Assembly (NCBI RefSeq): GCF_001690355.1
Contig: NZ_LZHG01000022.1
Span: 1 to 64,000 of the forward strand
Reading direction: 5' to 3'
Source of the DNA: Gilliamella sp. Choc4-2
GTDB lineage: Bacteria > Pseudomonadota > Gammaproteobacteria > Enterobacterales > Orbaceae
DNA length: 64,000 nt
The notes below the pieces were generated by a model. It saw only the letters and a list, made by a program, of their open reading frames with translations, was not told the origin of the DNA and did not search any database. Made by a program: the position numbers and the translations under genes. Position 1 is the first letter of the stretch, and the number at the start of each line of letters is the position of its first letter. Of the stretch, positions 22,266-31,854 are shown in pieces.

Positions 22266-23282
22266 TTAATATTTAATTAACTTACGATAGTAAGTTACAG
22301 CCCGCTTATGACTATTATAATCACTGGTAAATGTATGTCCTCCTGTACCATTAGCAACAAAAAATAAATAGTTTGTTTTAGCAGGATGAGCTGCTGCTTC
22401 TAAGGATGCCAGGCTCGGCATGGCGATAGGAGTAGGTGGCAATCCTTCAATGATATAAGTATTATAAGGATTTTTAATATCGGTTAAATCGATACGCCTA
22501 ATTTTACCTGTATAATTATTTCCTAACCCATAAATAATTGTTGGATCAGTTTGTAACTTCATTTTTTTTTTCAAACGATTAACAAATACTGAAGCAATAT
22601 TAGCCCGTTCCGTACTTAAACTCGTTTCTTTTTCAATAATTGAAGCAATGATAAGCAGCTCATATGGAGTTTTATAAGGAAGCTCAGAATCACGATTTTC
22701 CCAAACTTGTTTAAGATTACTTTTCATAGCGCCGTGAGCACGTTTTAAAATACTAATATCAGAGGAATCAGCAGTATAAAGGTAAGTATTAGGAGATAAC
22801 CAACCTTCAATCGAACCTTCTATACCTAATAATTTAGCAATTTCCTCATTCGATTTTTCGGATAATGTTTGTCTTACATAGGGAGCATTTTTTAATAAAT
22901 TTAACCAATCTTGAGCACGTTTTCCTTCCACAAATTGAATAGGAAAATAACTTTCCTTGCCGGAAACTAATAATTTTAGAAATTCTTCATTCGTCATATG
23001 CTGTTGCAATTGATAAGCTCCTGCTTTAATTGAACTTAATTCAGGGTGCAATTTATATAAATAAGGAAGTAAATAAGCATTATCCATTAAATTAGCTTCT
23101 TTAATCTGATCAACTAATTGATGTAATGATATTCCCTTTTTTAGAATAAACATTTTATTACTATCAGTTACATGAATTTGCTTTTTAGAAAATTGGTATA
23201 AATAATAATAAGCTATGCCAATAAAACTGCTAATAATAAAAGTAAATGTTATCAAAGTGTATAAAAATATCTTTTTAATCAT
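22266..23282 (-). CDS. mltG: Endolytic murein transglycosylase MltG
   Basis: MltG (YceG family), 338 aa, a single-pass inner-membrane lytic transglycosylase that cuts new glycan strands and sets their length. One N-terminal membrane helix (about residues 5-30) is followed by a LysM-like region and the YceG domain. The catalytic glutamate is in IASIIEKETSLSTERANIAS (near residue 217), and LQTDPTIIYGLG, NPYNTYIIEGLPPTPI and FVANGTGGHTFTSDYN are family blocks. It begins 3 bases after alr, so the pair is co-transcribed, linking precursor supply (D-alanine) with murein processing. Confidence 0.95.
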   Translation of the reverse strand: MIKKIFLYTLITFTFIISSFIGIAYYYLYQFSKKQIHVTDSNKMFILKKGISLHQLVDQIKEANLMDNAYLLPYLYKLHPELSSIKAGAYQLQQHMTNEEFLKLLVSGKESYFPIQFVEGKRAQDWLNLLKNAPYVRQTLSEKSNEEIAKLLGIEGSIEGWLSPNTYLYTADSSDISILKRAHGAMKSNLKQVWENRDSELPYKTPYELLIIASIIEKETSLSTERANIASVFVNRLKKKMKLQTDPTIIYGLGNNYTGKIRRIDLTDIKNPYNTYIIEGLPPTPIAMPSLASLEAAAHPAKTNYLFFVANGTGGHTFTSDYNSHKRAVTYYRKLIKY

Positions 23283-23285
23283 AAC

Positions 23286-24374
23286 TCATTTATCTATATA
23301 ACAAATCTTTGCTCGAGCTGTTAAACGCGTTATTAACTCATAGGCACTAATACCTGTGTGTTTAGCAATCTCTTCAACCATTAATCCCTTTCCCCAAAAG
23401 ATCACTTCATCACCCGGCATAGCTAGGCAATCAGCCCCTAAATCAACCACGATCATATCCATTGAAACTCGACCTACAATAGGCACACGACGTTCATTAA
23501 TTAAAACAGGTGTATTAGCTGGAATATTTCGAGGATAGCCATCACCATACCCCATTGCAACCACACCTAATTTTGTATCTTGTTTGCTTGTCCAAATCTG
23601 TCCATAACCGACCGATTCACCCTTTTTGTGTTCACGCACAGCAATTAGTTCAGATTTAAACGTCATAGCTGGTTTTAATTCGTAAATCGGTTTATCAAAC
23701 GGTGAAACACCATATAATGCAATACCAGGACGAATAGCATCTCGATGTGACATTGGCCAAGCTATGATCCCGCCCGATGCAGCAATAGAAGATTTACCAA
23801 TTAGTGACCTATTTTCAATGGAAGTAATAAATTCATCAAACAATTTAATCTGTTGCAATGTTTTATCTGAAGTAAGCTCGTCTGCAGAGCTGAAATGGCT
23901 GAGAATGTTAATTGGTTTACGGACTGCCGGACAACTAGCTAGGCGATAAAACGCTTTTTTTGCTTGTTCAAGATTAAAACCTAAACGGTGCATTCCTATA
24001 TCTAACTTAAACCAAACAGTAATTTGATTTTGAACAGCCAATTTATTTAAAATATCTATCTGCCATTCGCTATGAATGGTAGGCTGAACATTGAAATCAA
24101 TTATATCCCAAACATTATCATGAGGAAAAAAACCTTCTAACGTAATAATGGGCGTAGTAATTTTTATTTTACGTAAAATTTGCGCCTCAGCAATTCTCGC
24201 AACTCCAAAACTATCGACTTTATCGTGCAATAATTGAGCAACACTTTGGATTCCATGGGAATAAGCATTAGCTTTTATAATAGCGATAAGCTCAGTACCA
24301 GGAGCTATTTTCCTAAAGTATTCAATATTATGAAGGATTGCTTGGCGATTAACTTCAACTACAGCAATAGACAT
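23286..24374 (-). CDS. alr: Alanine racemase
   Basis: PLP-dependent alanine racemase, 362 aa, making D-alanine for the peptidoglycan stem peptide. The PLP lysine is in IAIIKANAYSHG (Lys near residue 34); the catalytic tyrosine side shows GYGQIWTSK and GVVAMGYGDGYPR; RVSMDMIVVDLG and the C-terminal YELITRL are also family blocks. It is the first gene of the alr-mltG pair. The 297 bases upstream (24375-24671) hold only the clpB terminator and AT-rich sequence. Confidence 0.97.
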   Translation of the reverse strand: MSIAVVEVNRQAILHNIEYFRKIAPGTELIAIIKANAYSHGIQSVAQLLHDKVDSFGVARIAEAQILRKIKITTPIITLEGFFPHDNVWDIIDFNVQPTIHSEWQIDILNKLAVQNQITVWFKLDIGMHRLGFNLEQAKKAFYRLASCPAVRKPINILSHFSSADELTSDKTLQQIKLFDEFITSIENRSLIGKSSIAASGGIIAWPMSHRDAIRPGIALYGVSPFDKPIYELKPAMTFKSELIAVREHKKGESVGYGQIWTSKQDTKLGVVAMGYGDGYPRNIPANTPVLINERRVPIVGRVSMDMIVVDLGADCLAMPGDEVIFWGKGLMVEEIAKHTGISAYELITRLTARAKICYIDK

Positions 24375-24633
24375 TTTACTTAACCTAACTTATATAACCA
24401 CAAGGTATTGTAAGTTTTGTTTTTGATAATCACAAATAAAAAATAACAGCTCATGTGAGTTCTTAATACACAAAATATTTATAATCAATATATTGTACAA
24501 ATAATAATCTAAAATATAATTGATTAAACTTATCAAGAGATAGTTTAATGCATATATAAATCCATATTAATTAGATTACTGTTTTTTAAAATATGATTCG
24601 ATAATTAAAAAACTTAGTTTACTAATATAAAAA

Positions 24634-24653
24634 AACCGACCACAAGGTCGGTT
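24634..24653 (-). terminator. Rho-independent terminator after clpB
   Basis: A perfect GC-rich stem (AACCGACC / GGTCGGTT, four-base loop) is followed by TTTTTTT on the minus strand, about 20 bases after the clpB stop. Confidence 0.9.
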
Positions 24654-24671
24654 GTAATTTGTGATATCTAA

Positions 24672-27242
24672 TTACTGTTTCGCTTCGATATTGTCGCCAA
24701 CTAAATCCAGATGAATGGCTTTACCCGGGACTAATTTTCCTGACAATATTTGTTGCGCCAATGGATTTTCGATCTCTTGTTGGATAGCTCGTTTTAACGG
24801 TCTTGCGCCATAAATTGGGTCAAAGCCAACTTTAGCTAATTGTTCAAGTGTCGCATCCGAAATATCCAATTGATAACCACGTTCTTCTAAACGTTTTTCA
24901 ACGTATGCTAACTGAATTTTTGCAATCGCTTTGATGTTTTCTTTACCTAATGGATGGAATACCACTGTTTCGTCAATACGATTGATAAATTCTGGTCTAA
25001 AGTGTTTGGTTACAACTGTCATCACTAGAGATTTCATTTCATCATAACTTAGTTCAACTTGACCTTGAATTAGGTCAGAACCTAAGTTTGATGTCATAAT
25101 TATGACAGTGTTACGAAAATCAACTGTGCGACCTTGACCATCTGTTAAGCGCCCATCATCCAATACTTGCAGTAAGATATTAAAGACATCTGGGTGTGCT
25201 TTTTCAACTTCATCAAGTAAAATTACTGAGTATGGTCGTCGTCTAACTGCTTCGGTTAAATAACCCCCTTCTTCATACCCAACATAACCTGGAGGCGCAC
25301 CGATTAATCGAGCAACGGAGTGTTTTTCCATAAACTCGGACATGTCTATACGCACCATAGCATCTTCGCTGTCAAACATAAAGTTAGCCAGTGATTTGCA
25401 AAGCTCGGTTTTACCGACACCAGTTGGTCCTAAGAATAGGAATGATCCAATCGGTTTATTTGGATCTGAAAGCCCTGCTCGGCTACGTCGAATCGCATTT
25501 GCAACCGCTAATACTGCTTCATTTTGACCAATTACACGTTTATGTAAGGCATCTTCCATGTGCAATAGTTTATCTTTTTCGCTTTCAAGCATTCTAGAAA
25601 CTGGAATACCTGTCGCTTTAGATAATACTTCTGCAATTTCGTTATCGGTCACTTTGTTACGCAATAACTTCATGGTTTTGCCTTCTAATTGCGTTGCTGA
25701 AGCAAGTTTCTTTTCAAGCTCTGGAATTTTGCCATATTGTAATTCTGACATTTTGTTCAAATCGCCAGCTCGACGAGCTTGCTCTATTTCAGTACGTGCC
25801 TTTTCTAGTTCTGCTTTTATGTTTTGAGTACCCGAAACAGCTGCCTTTTCTGACTTCCACTCTTCTTCAAGTGAAGCATATTCCTTTTCTTTTTCAGAAA
25901 GTTCATCGTTTAGCATTTCTAGTCGCTTTTTACTCGCATCATCAGATTCTTTTTTAAGCGCTTGTTGTTCAAGTTTAAGTTGAATTATGCGCCTTTCAAG
26001 TCGATCTAAAGATTCTGGTTTTGAATCCATTTGCATACGAATACTTGATGCGGCTTCGTCAATTAAATCAATCGCTTTGTCAGGTAACATGCGATCAGAA
26101 ATATAACGATGCGATAATGTAGCTGCAGCTACGATTGCCGGATCGGTTATTTGCACATGGTGATGTAGTTCATAACGTTCTTTTAAACCACGCAAAATAG
26201 CAATAGTATCTTCAACTGTTGGTTCGGCAACATAGACTTTTTGGAAACGACGCTCTAATGCCGGATCTTTTTCAATATATTGACGATATTCGTCAAGTGT
26301 GGTTGCTCCCACGCAGTGTAATTCACCACGAGCTAATGCGGGTTTTAACATATTACCAGCGTCCATTGCTCCGTCGCTTTTACCTGCGCCGACCATGGTG
26401 TGAATTTCGTCAATAAATAAGATAATGCGACCTTCTTCTTTAGCTAAGTCTTTAAGCACCGCTTTTAAGCGTTCTTCAAATTCACCACGGTATTTTGCGC
26501 CCGCAATTAATGCGCCCATATCTAATGATAATACACGTTTATTACGTAATCCCTCTGGCACTTCGCGGTTGACAATACGTTGTGCTAGTCCTTCAACGAT
26601 GGCAGTTTTACCTACACCTGGTTCACCAATAAGTACTGGGTTGTTTTTGGTACGACGTTGTAATACTTGAATGGTACGGCGAATTTCTTCATCACGACCA
26701 ATAACTGGATCTAACTTACCTTGCTCTGCACGCTGAGTTAAATCAATGGTGTATTTTTTAAGTGCACCGCGTTGATCTTCTGCATTAGGATCGTTCACGT
26801 TATCGTTACCTCTTACTTGATTGACTGCTTGGCTAAATTTATCTTTATTAACACCTGATCTTTTAAGAAGATCACTTAAACTGCCCTTATCTTCTAAAGC
26901 GGCTAATATAAAGAGTTCTGATGAAATATAGCTATCACCGTTCTTTTGGGATAATTTATCGCAAAGATTTAATACTTGAACAAACTCTTGCGATGGAATA
27001 ACATCTCCACCCACACCTTGAACTTGGGGTAATCGGTCAATAGCTTGAGCTAATTCTTGCTGCAAAACAGCAACATTAGCACCCGCTGTATTCAATAATG
27101 GTGCAACGCTGTTGCCTTCTTGGTTGAGCATAGCTAATAGAACATGCACCGGCTCGATATATTGATTGTCTTTACCTAATGCTAGCGATTGCGCATCAGC
27201 TAAAGCTTGTTGAAATTTGTTGGTAAGTTTATCTAACCTCAT
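24672..27242 (-). CDS. clpB: ATP-dependent protein disaggregase ClpB
   Basis: ClpB, 856 aa, full length, the Hsp100 ring ATPase that pulls aggregated proteins apart together with DnaK. Domains in order: Clp N repeats (1-145), AAA-1 with Walker A GEPGVGKT (near 206) and pore loop [12 protein letters not shown], the coiled-coil M domain (about 400-525), and AAA-2 with GPTGVGKT (near 605), pore GYVGYEEGG and Walker [17 protein letters not shown] lies 8 bases before the ATG. A heat-shock-type promoter is 67 bases upstream. In E. coli clpB directly follows rluD-pgeF; here queD-queE have come between on the other strand. Confidence 0.98.
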   Translation of the reverse strand: MRLDKLTNKFQQALADAQSLALGKDNQYIEPVHVLLAMLNQEGNSVAPLLNTAGANVAVLQQELAQAIDRLPQVQGVGGDVIPSQEFVQVLNLCDKLSQKNGDSYISSELFILAALEDKGSLSDLLKRSGVNKDKFSQAVNQVRGNDNVNDPNAEDQRGALKKYTIDLTQRAEQGKLDPVIGRDEEIRRTIQVLQRRTKNNPVLIGEPGVGKTAIVEGLAQRIVNREVPEGLRNKRVLSLDMGALIAGAKYRGEFEERLKAVLKDLAKEEGRIILFIDEIHTMVGAGKSDGAMDAGNMLKPALARGELHCVGATTLDEYRQYIEKDPALERRFQKVYVAEPTVEDTIAILRGLKERYELHHHVQITDPAIVAAATLSHRYISDRMLPDKAIDLIDEAASSIRMQMDSKPESLDRLERRIIQLKLEQQALKKESDDASKKRLEMLNDELSEKEKEYASLEEEWKSEKAAVSGTQNIKAELEKARTEIEQARRAGDLNKMSELQYGKIPELEKKLASATQLEGKTMKLLRNKVTDNEIAEVLSKATGIPVSRMLESEKDKLLHMEDALHKRVIGQNEAVLAVANAIRRSRAGLSDPNKPIGSFLFLGPTGVGKTELCKSLANFMFDSEDAMVRIDMSEFMEKHSVARLIGAPPGYVGYEEGGYLTEAVRRRPYSVILLDEVEKAHPDVFNILLQVLDDGRLTDGQGRTVDFRNTVIIMTSNLGSDLIQGQVELSYDEMKSLVMTVVTKHFRPEFINRIDETVVFHPLGKENIKAIAKIQLAYVEKRLEERGYQLDISDATLEQLAKVGFDPIYGARPLKRAIQQEIENPLAQQILSGKLVPGKAIHLDLVGDNIEAKQ

Positions 27243-27308
27243 AGTTTATCTCCTGAGCAATAGATTTGGTTTGCATGTTTAATTCATGTAAACCATTGCA
27301 TTGATCAT

Positions 27309-27337
27309 TAAATGAGTGTGGAAGAATAATTTTCAAG
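27309..27337 (-). promoter_or_regulatory. Sigma-32-type heat-shock promoter of clpB
   Basis: On the minus strand CTTGAAA (27337-27331), a 13-base spacer and ACTCATTTA (27317-27309) closely match the sigma-32 consensus CTTGAAA and CCCCATnTA. It is upstream of clpB, a classic heat-shock gene, with a predicted leader of about 60 bases. Confidence 0.65.
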
Positions 27338-27572
27338 AGCAAGTTAAGAATATTTTTACAAATTTTGTACAGCACGATCTTTATTAGTTTAAGCTTTAAA
27401 AAAGCCAAAATAAAGAAGCATAATACCAAACCACTACCAACCGATATCACACTCAATAACATATCAAAGATGACAAATTGCTGTTTATCGATTATAGTAG
27501 CCGCCTTTTATTTTGTTAGCTTACTAACCGTGGTTCGTAACCCATCCCACGTAAAAAAACTAGGAATACAAC

Positions 27573-27995
27573 ATGTTCAAAATAGCCAAAGAATTTCAAT
27601 TTGATGCTTGTCATATGTTAGATGGGCATAATAAGCAATGTCACAATCTGCACGGTCATACTTACCGTTTATTAGTCGAAGTCAGCGGTGTTCTTATTGA
27701 TAGCGGTTCAAGCCAAGATATGGTCATGGATTATGCCAATTTAAAGCAAATCGTTAAACAGCATATTGCCGATCCACTCGATCATGCTTACCTTTACAAT
27801 CAAAATAACCCTAATGAGTGCCGTATTGCGTCGTTATTGCAAGAGATGGATCGAAAAATCTTTGCCTTTCCCTGCCGAACAACAGCCGAGGGGATGAGCC
27901 AGTTTATTTACGATCGTCTGTCGCAATACTTGCCTGTTTCGATGATCAAATTATGGGAAACGCCCACCTCATATTGCGAATACCGTCGGAGTTAA
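27573..27995 (+). CDS. queD: 6-carboxy-5,6,7,8-tetrahydropterin synthase
   Basis: QueD, 140 aa, converts dihydroneopterin triphosphate to 6-carboxytetrahydropterin, the second step of queuosine (preQ0) synthesis. The zinc and catalytic residues are visible: FDACHMLDGH, then CHNLHGHTYRL (Cys and His ligands, about residues 24-34), the aspartate in MVMDYANLK, LDHAYLYN and the late glutamate in LWETPTSYCEY. TAGGA lies 8 bases before the ATG. It is followed one base later by queE. The pair lies between clpB and pgeF, on the opposite strand to both. Confidence 0.94.
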   Translation: MFKIAKEFQFDACHMLDGHNKQCHNLHGHTYRLLVEVSGVLIDSGSSQDMVMDYANLKQIVKQHIADPLDHAYLYNQNNPNECRIASLLQEMDRKIFAFPCRTTAEGMSQFIYDRLSQYLPVSMIKLWETPTSYCEYRRS

Positions 27996-27996
27996 T

Positions 27997-28611
27997 ATGG
28001 TCGAGTTTCGTATTGTTGAAATCTTCGAATCCTTGCAGGGTGAAGGTTATAATACAGGTATGCCTGCCGTTTTTATCCGTTTTTCTGGGTGTAATTTGAA
28101 GTGCACTTGGTGCGATACAAATTTTCGTCAGTTTACTCGCTTTTCGTTGGCGGAACTGCTTGGCAAAGTGAGCAAATATAAAACTAAAAATATCATAATT
28201 ACCGGTGGCGAGCCAACCATGGTTAAAGCGTTACCTGAATTGCTTTTGTCACTTAAAAAAGCGGGGTATTTTATCGCCATTGAAAGTAATGGGCTTGGTA
28301 AGGTCGATCCGTTAGTTGATTACATTGCACTTAGTCCAAAATTTTGCTATCAGTCACGCTACAAAAAAATAGCTCAATCCACCGCCAACGAGGTTCGCAT
28401 TGTTGCCGAAAATCACTCCGATTTTATCGATTTTTGCCAATATATCGAAAGCCAAATTCAAGCTAAACGCTATTATCTTTCACCCTGTGAAAAAGATGGC
28501 GTGTTTAATATGTTTGAAACCATTGAACTATTGGGCAAAATCAACAAAGATCGCTTGGATAATAAATGGTTACTTAGTGTACAAAGCCATAAATTTGCCA
28601 ATATAGAATAA
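27997..28611 (+). CDS. queE: 7-carboxy-7-deazaguanine synthase
   Basis: QueE, 204 aa, a radical-SAM enzyme that turns 6-carboxytetrahydropterin into 7-carboxy-7-deazaguanine in queuosine synthesis. The cluster motif CNLKCTWC (CxxxCxxC) is at about residues 31-38, preceded by ESLQGEGYNTGMPAVFIRF and followed by IIITGGEPTM (near 67). GGAG lies 6 bases before the ATG, overlapping the end of queD. The next gene for this pathway (queC) is about 32 kb away in the queF operon. Confidence 0.94.
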   Translation: MVEFRIVEIFESLQGEGYNTGMPAVFIRFSGCNLKCTWCDTNFRQFTRFSLAELLGKVSKYKTKNIIITGGEPTMVKALPELLLSLKKAGYFIAIESNGLGKVDPLVDYIALSPKFCYQSRYKKIAQSTANEVRIVAENHSDFIDFCQYIESQIQAKRYYLSPCEKDGVFNMFETIELLGKINKDRLDNKWLLSVQSHKFANIE

Positions 28612-28682
28612 AAAAAAATCAATACTTTAAAAAACAAAAAATATTGGCAAAACTTAACACGCAAGATTAACAAAATTAATTT

Positions 28683-29450
28683 TTATTCGAACCAAATCAT
28701 TGACGCCATCCTACCGGTATTACTTTCCCGGCGGTACGAAAAAAACGTGTCTTGCTCAGTATAAGTACAAAAATCACCGCCAAAAATCTTAGTTACTCCC
28801 ATTGCTTGTAAGCGTTGTTTAGCAATTAAGTAAAGATCGGCTAGGTATTTTTGTTCTGCAGGGTTAATTAATTTAAAAGCAGTTTGTGCGTTGTAGTCAA
28901 TTTTTTCAAATTGCTTCTTGACCTCAATACCAACTTCGAATTTTTTGGCACTGATTGCTGGTCCAAGCCAAGCAATGATATTTATGGGTGGTGAGGCAAA
29001 TTTTTTGACGGTTTCTTCCAGTATTCCGTTACATAATCCACGCCACCCTGCATGCGCAGCTGCAACTTCATCCCCTTTAGTTGAACAAAATAAAACTGGC
29101 ATACAATCAGCAGTCAGTACAACGCTAACTTGTTTTGCTTGATGAGTATAAGATGCGTCGGCTTCTACCGTTTGGTTAGGAATGTTACCTGTTGCCATTT
29201 GTAAGGGAATTTTCGATATGTCTAGCGCTATAATGCTATGGGTTTGTGTTAGCCAATAGGGCTCGCTAGGTATTTGTTCCACCTGTATAACACACCGGCG
29301 GTTTTGGGCTACATGGGTTAAATTATCGCCTACTCGACTTCCCATATTTAAGCTTGTAAATGGTGCCATGCTAACACCACCTATTCGTGTTGTAGTCAAA
29401 GCATGGACATTTTTTGGGGCTGTCCAATATGGGTAAATCGATTTTATCAT
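28683..29450 (-). CDS. pgeF: Purine nucleoside phosphorylase / YfiH-type laccase-domain protein
   Basis: YfiH/PgeF, 255 aa from ATG 29450. Members act on adenosine/inosine as copper- or zinc-dependent enzymes and have been linked to correction of peptidoglycan precursors. Motifs: STxIGGVS-like TTTRIGGVSMAPF near the start, VVLTADCMPVLF with the metal cysteine (near residue 107), AAAHAGWRGLCNGILEE (His near 124) and FFSYRRESNTGRMAS at the end. A longer open frame reaches 29546 inside rluD, but ATG 29450 fits the family N-terminus. It starts 5 bases after the rluD stop, the same order as in E. coli (rluD-yfiH-clpB). Confidence 0.93.
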   Translation of the reverse strand: MIKSIYPYWTAPKNVHALTTTRIGGVSMAPFTSLNMGSRVGDNLTHVAQNRRCVIQVEQIPSEPYWLTQTHSIIALDISKIPLQMATGNIPNQTVEADASYTHQAKQVSVVLTADCMPVLFCSTKGDEVAAAHAGWRGLCNGILEETVKKFASPPINIIAWLGPAISAKKFEVGIEVKKQFEKIDYNAQTAFKLINPAEQKYLADLYLIAKQRLQAMGVTKIFGGDFCTYTEQDTFFSYRRESNTGRMASMIWFE

Positions 29451-29455
29451 GTTGG

Positions 29456-30430
29456 TTACCAATCTAGTTCGTCTTTGTGTTGTTCGGTATCTTCTTGCAA
29501 GGCTTGAATTAACGTTTGCATATCTTGCGGTATTGGTGCATTCCATTGCATAAGTTCACCTGTAATAGGGTGATATAAACGTAACATGGCAGCATGCAAT
29601 GCTTGACGATCAAAATCTCGCAAAGTTTGAATAAACGATTCGCTCGCACCTTTAGGGGGTCTTGGGCGCCCGCCATAAAGAGGATCGCCAATTAAGGGGT
29701 GGGCAATATGCGCCATATGTACACGAATTTGATGTGTTCGGCCAGTTTCTAAGCGCAAGCGCAAGCGAGTGTGTAGACGGTACCTTTCCATCACTCTGTA
29801 ATGTGTTACAGCAGGTTTTCCTGTTGGAAATACTGCCATATGAGTGCGTTTGGTTGGATGACGGGTAATAGGTTGATCAACCGTGCCTCCGGCAGTGATA
29901 ATGCCCATAGCAACAGCTTCATATTCACGTGTGATTTCACGATGTTGAAGCGCATCAACTAAATGTGTCTGAGCGTTAATGGTTTTAGCAACAACCATTA
30001 GGCCTGTGGTGTCTTTATCAAGTCGATGAACAATACCTGCTCGTGGCACGCGTGCTATGTCAGGATAATAATGTAATAAAGCATTTAATACTGTGCCATC
30101 AGGATTGCCTGCTCCAGGATGTACAACAAGGTCACGCGGTTTGTTGATAACAAGGATATCGTCGTCTTCATAAACAATGTTGAGCTTTATATCTTCCGGT
30201 TGGTGGCAGTTTTCTTCTTCGATTTCAGCATTGATTATTATTTTTTCACCACCTAATACTCTTTCTTTAGGCTTGTTGACAATAACATTATTAACAGTGA
30301 CTTTATTATTAATAATCCAATCTTTTATTCTTGAGCGTGAATAATCAGGAAAAAGCGCTGATAAAGCTTGATCTAAGCGCATCCCTAATTGGGTTTGTTC
30401 AATTTCGGTTGATAATTTTAACTTATACAT
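29456..30430 (-). CDS. rluD: 23S rRNA pseudouridine synthase D
   Basis: RluD, 324 aa, makes pseudouridines 1911, 1915 and 1917 in helix 69 of 23S rRNA. An N-terminal S4 RNA-binding domain (about residues 17-80: MRLDQALSALFPDYSRSRIKDWI) is followed by the RluA-type catalytic domain with the catalytic aspartate in HRLDKDTTGLMVVAK (near residue 139) and RTHQIRVHMAH (near 230). It is divergent from bamD and upstream of pgeF, exactly as in E. coli. Confidence 0.97.
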   Translation of the reverse strand: MYKLKLSTEIEQTQLGMRLDQALSALFPDYSRSRIKDWIINNKVTVNNVIVNKPKERVLGGEKIIINAEIEEENCHQPEDIKLNIVYEDDDILVINKPRDLVVHPGAGNPDGTVLNALLHYYPDIARVPRAGIVHRLDKDTTGLMVVAKTINAQTHLVDALQHREITREYEAVAMGIITAGGTVDQPITRHPTKRTHMAVFPTGKPAVTHYRVMERYRLHTRLRLRLETGRTHQIRVHMAHIAHPLIGDPLYGGRPRPPKGASESFIQTLRDFDRQALHAAMLRLYHPITGELMQWNAPIPQDMQTLIQALQEDTEQHKDELDW

Positions 30431-30522
30431 GTGTAATTTATCTATTTTAAGCTGTTATGTTTTAGAGTATTATATATCAATCATAGTTTTTAATGTTTAA
30501 TTATATTTGGATTGGGAACTGA

Positions 30523-31320
30523 ATGAAATTACGTTTACACTCTTTATTAGCGATTGCTTTAAGTGGCATGTTAATTGGCTGTACTTCATCGATTAGATCT
30601 GACATTGATAATGTATCTGAAGTTGAACTTCACACTAAAGCACAAAATGAACTTGATAATGGTAATTTAAAAACCAGTATTTCAGTACTAGAAGCGTTGG
30701 ATAAAAGTTTTCCATTTGGTCCATATTCACAACAAGTACAATTAGATCTAATCTACGCTTATTATAAATCGGGGGATTTGCCACTTGCTATTGCATCAAT
30801 CGACCGTTTTCTAAAATTAAATCCAACACATCCTAATATTGATTGGGTTATCTATATTCGTGGTTTATCTAATATGGCTCAAGATGATAATACGATTCAA
30901 GGCTGGTTCAATGTGGATCGTTCTGATCGTGATGCGGAATTTGCCAAAGCTGCTTTTAAAGACTTTTCGTATCTTGTAGCAAGTTTTCCATCAAGTTATT
31001 ATACTGCCGATGCGTATAAACGTTTAGTTTATCTAAAAAATAGAATCTCACGCTATCAGTTAAAAGTAGCTCAGTTTTACACTGAACGAGGTGCTTATGT
31101 TGCAGTCATTAATCGAGTTACAAAAATGTTATCAATGTTTCCTGATACTGATTCAACAAAGCAAGGTTTATTGTTAATGCACAATGCATATAATAAATTA
31201 AATTTAAGCGATGAAGCTCAAAAAGTTGATCAACTTATTCAGGCGAACCTTGTGAATATGCCTAAAGAACAGCAAAAAACATTTTTATCAAAATTTACCA
31301 GTGTGTTTAATGGTGGTTAA
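30523..31320 (+). CDS. bamD: Outer-membrane assembly lipoprotein BamD
   Basis: BamD, 265 aa, essential lipoprotein of the BAM complex that inserts beta-barrel proteins in the outer membrane. Lipoprotein signal MKLRLHSLLAIALSGMLIGC with the lipid-bearing Cys20, followed by TPR repeats (LDNGNLKTSISVLEALDKSFPFGPYSQQ; AYYKSGDLPLAIASIDRF; HPNIDWVIYIRGL). It is a little longer than usual (about 245 aa) at the C-terminus. A short GGGAA ribosome binding site precedes the ATG. It is divergent from rluD, and a strong terminator follows. Confidence 0.96.
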   Translation: MKLRLHSLLAIALSGMLIGCTSSIRSDIDNVSEVELHTKAQNELDNGNLKTSISVLEALDKSFPFGPYSQQVQLDLIYAYYKSGDLPLAIASIDRFLKLNPTHPNIDWVIYIRGLSNMAQDDNTIQGWFNVDRSDRDAEFAKAAFKDFSYLVASFPSSYYTADAYKRLVYLKNRISRYQLKVAQFYTERGAYVAVINRVTKMLSMFPDTDSTKQGLLLMHNAYNKLNLSDEAQKVDQLIQANLVNMPKEQQKTFLSKFTSVFNGG

Positions 31321-31366
31321 ACTGTTTTTTAAATCATTTGTAAATATGTTACTTAATATATATTAG

Positions 31367-31399
31367 TTGCTATTTAATTCAATTAAATAGCAATTTTTT
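31367..31399 (+). terminator. Rho-independent terminator after bamD
   Basis: A 13-base-pair perfect inverted repeat (TTGCTATTTAATT / AATTAAATAGCAA, one-base centre) is followed by TTTTTTC on the plus strand, 47 bases after the bamD stop. Confidence 0.85.
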
Positions 31400-31854
31400 C
31401 CTGTCGTTCATAAATATATCAATATTCTACATTATCGCCTATATTGCTTTCCTTTTGTGTGAACGGTTCACTCTATTTTTTTAAATAGTCATTAAAGTAA
31501 AATTCTAGGTTAAAATTTATTGTTTTAAGCCGTCAAAAAAAGCAATAAAGCTAGTTTCATCTTTTTTGATAATACTGAAAATAACCAAATTACACCATTA
31601 CTAACCTATATAACAATGGGTTGATAATTAAATTCAACCAAAATTAACTGCTTTTAAAATAGCTGTTTTATTTTAAACTAACAATAAAATTACGCATTAA
31701 TTTATTTTTTGAATTTAATTGATGGGATTTGTTTGATTTTTTACATAGCAAGAAATCATGTTTTAATTTATATATCGTTTGTAAAACGAGTCAATAACCA
31801 ATACAATTAGTAACATATTTTTATTAGCAATAATAGATAGGACATTAACTCGTC
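31400..31854. other. Gene-free stretch before leuS
   Basis: 455 bases between the bamD terminator and leuS. I find no open frame with coding character, no tRNA-like fold and no clear repeat. It presumably carries the leuS promoter; there are many AT-rich -10-like sequences but none stands out. Confidence 0.6.

Noticed and set aside
27229-27462. 77-codon minus-strand frame just before clpB
   Set aside because: It overlaps the clpB start and covers the sigma-32-type promoter and leader; no ribosome binding site and no family likeness.
29451-29546. Longer start for pgeF inside rluD
   Set aside because: The extra 32 residues are the shadow of rluD in another frame; family alignment begins at the ATG 29450.
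31400-31854. Possible small RNA or leader peptide before leuS
   Set aside because: No leucine-rich short frame, no T-box-like sequence and no stable hairpin pair were seen.
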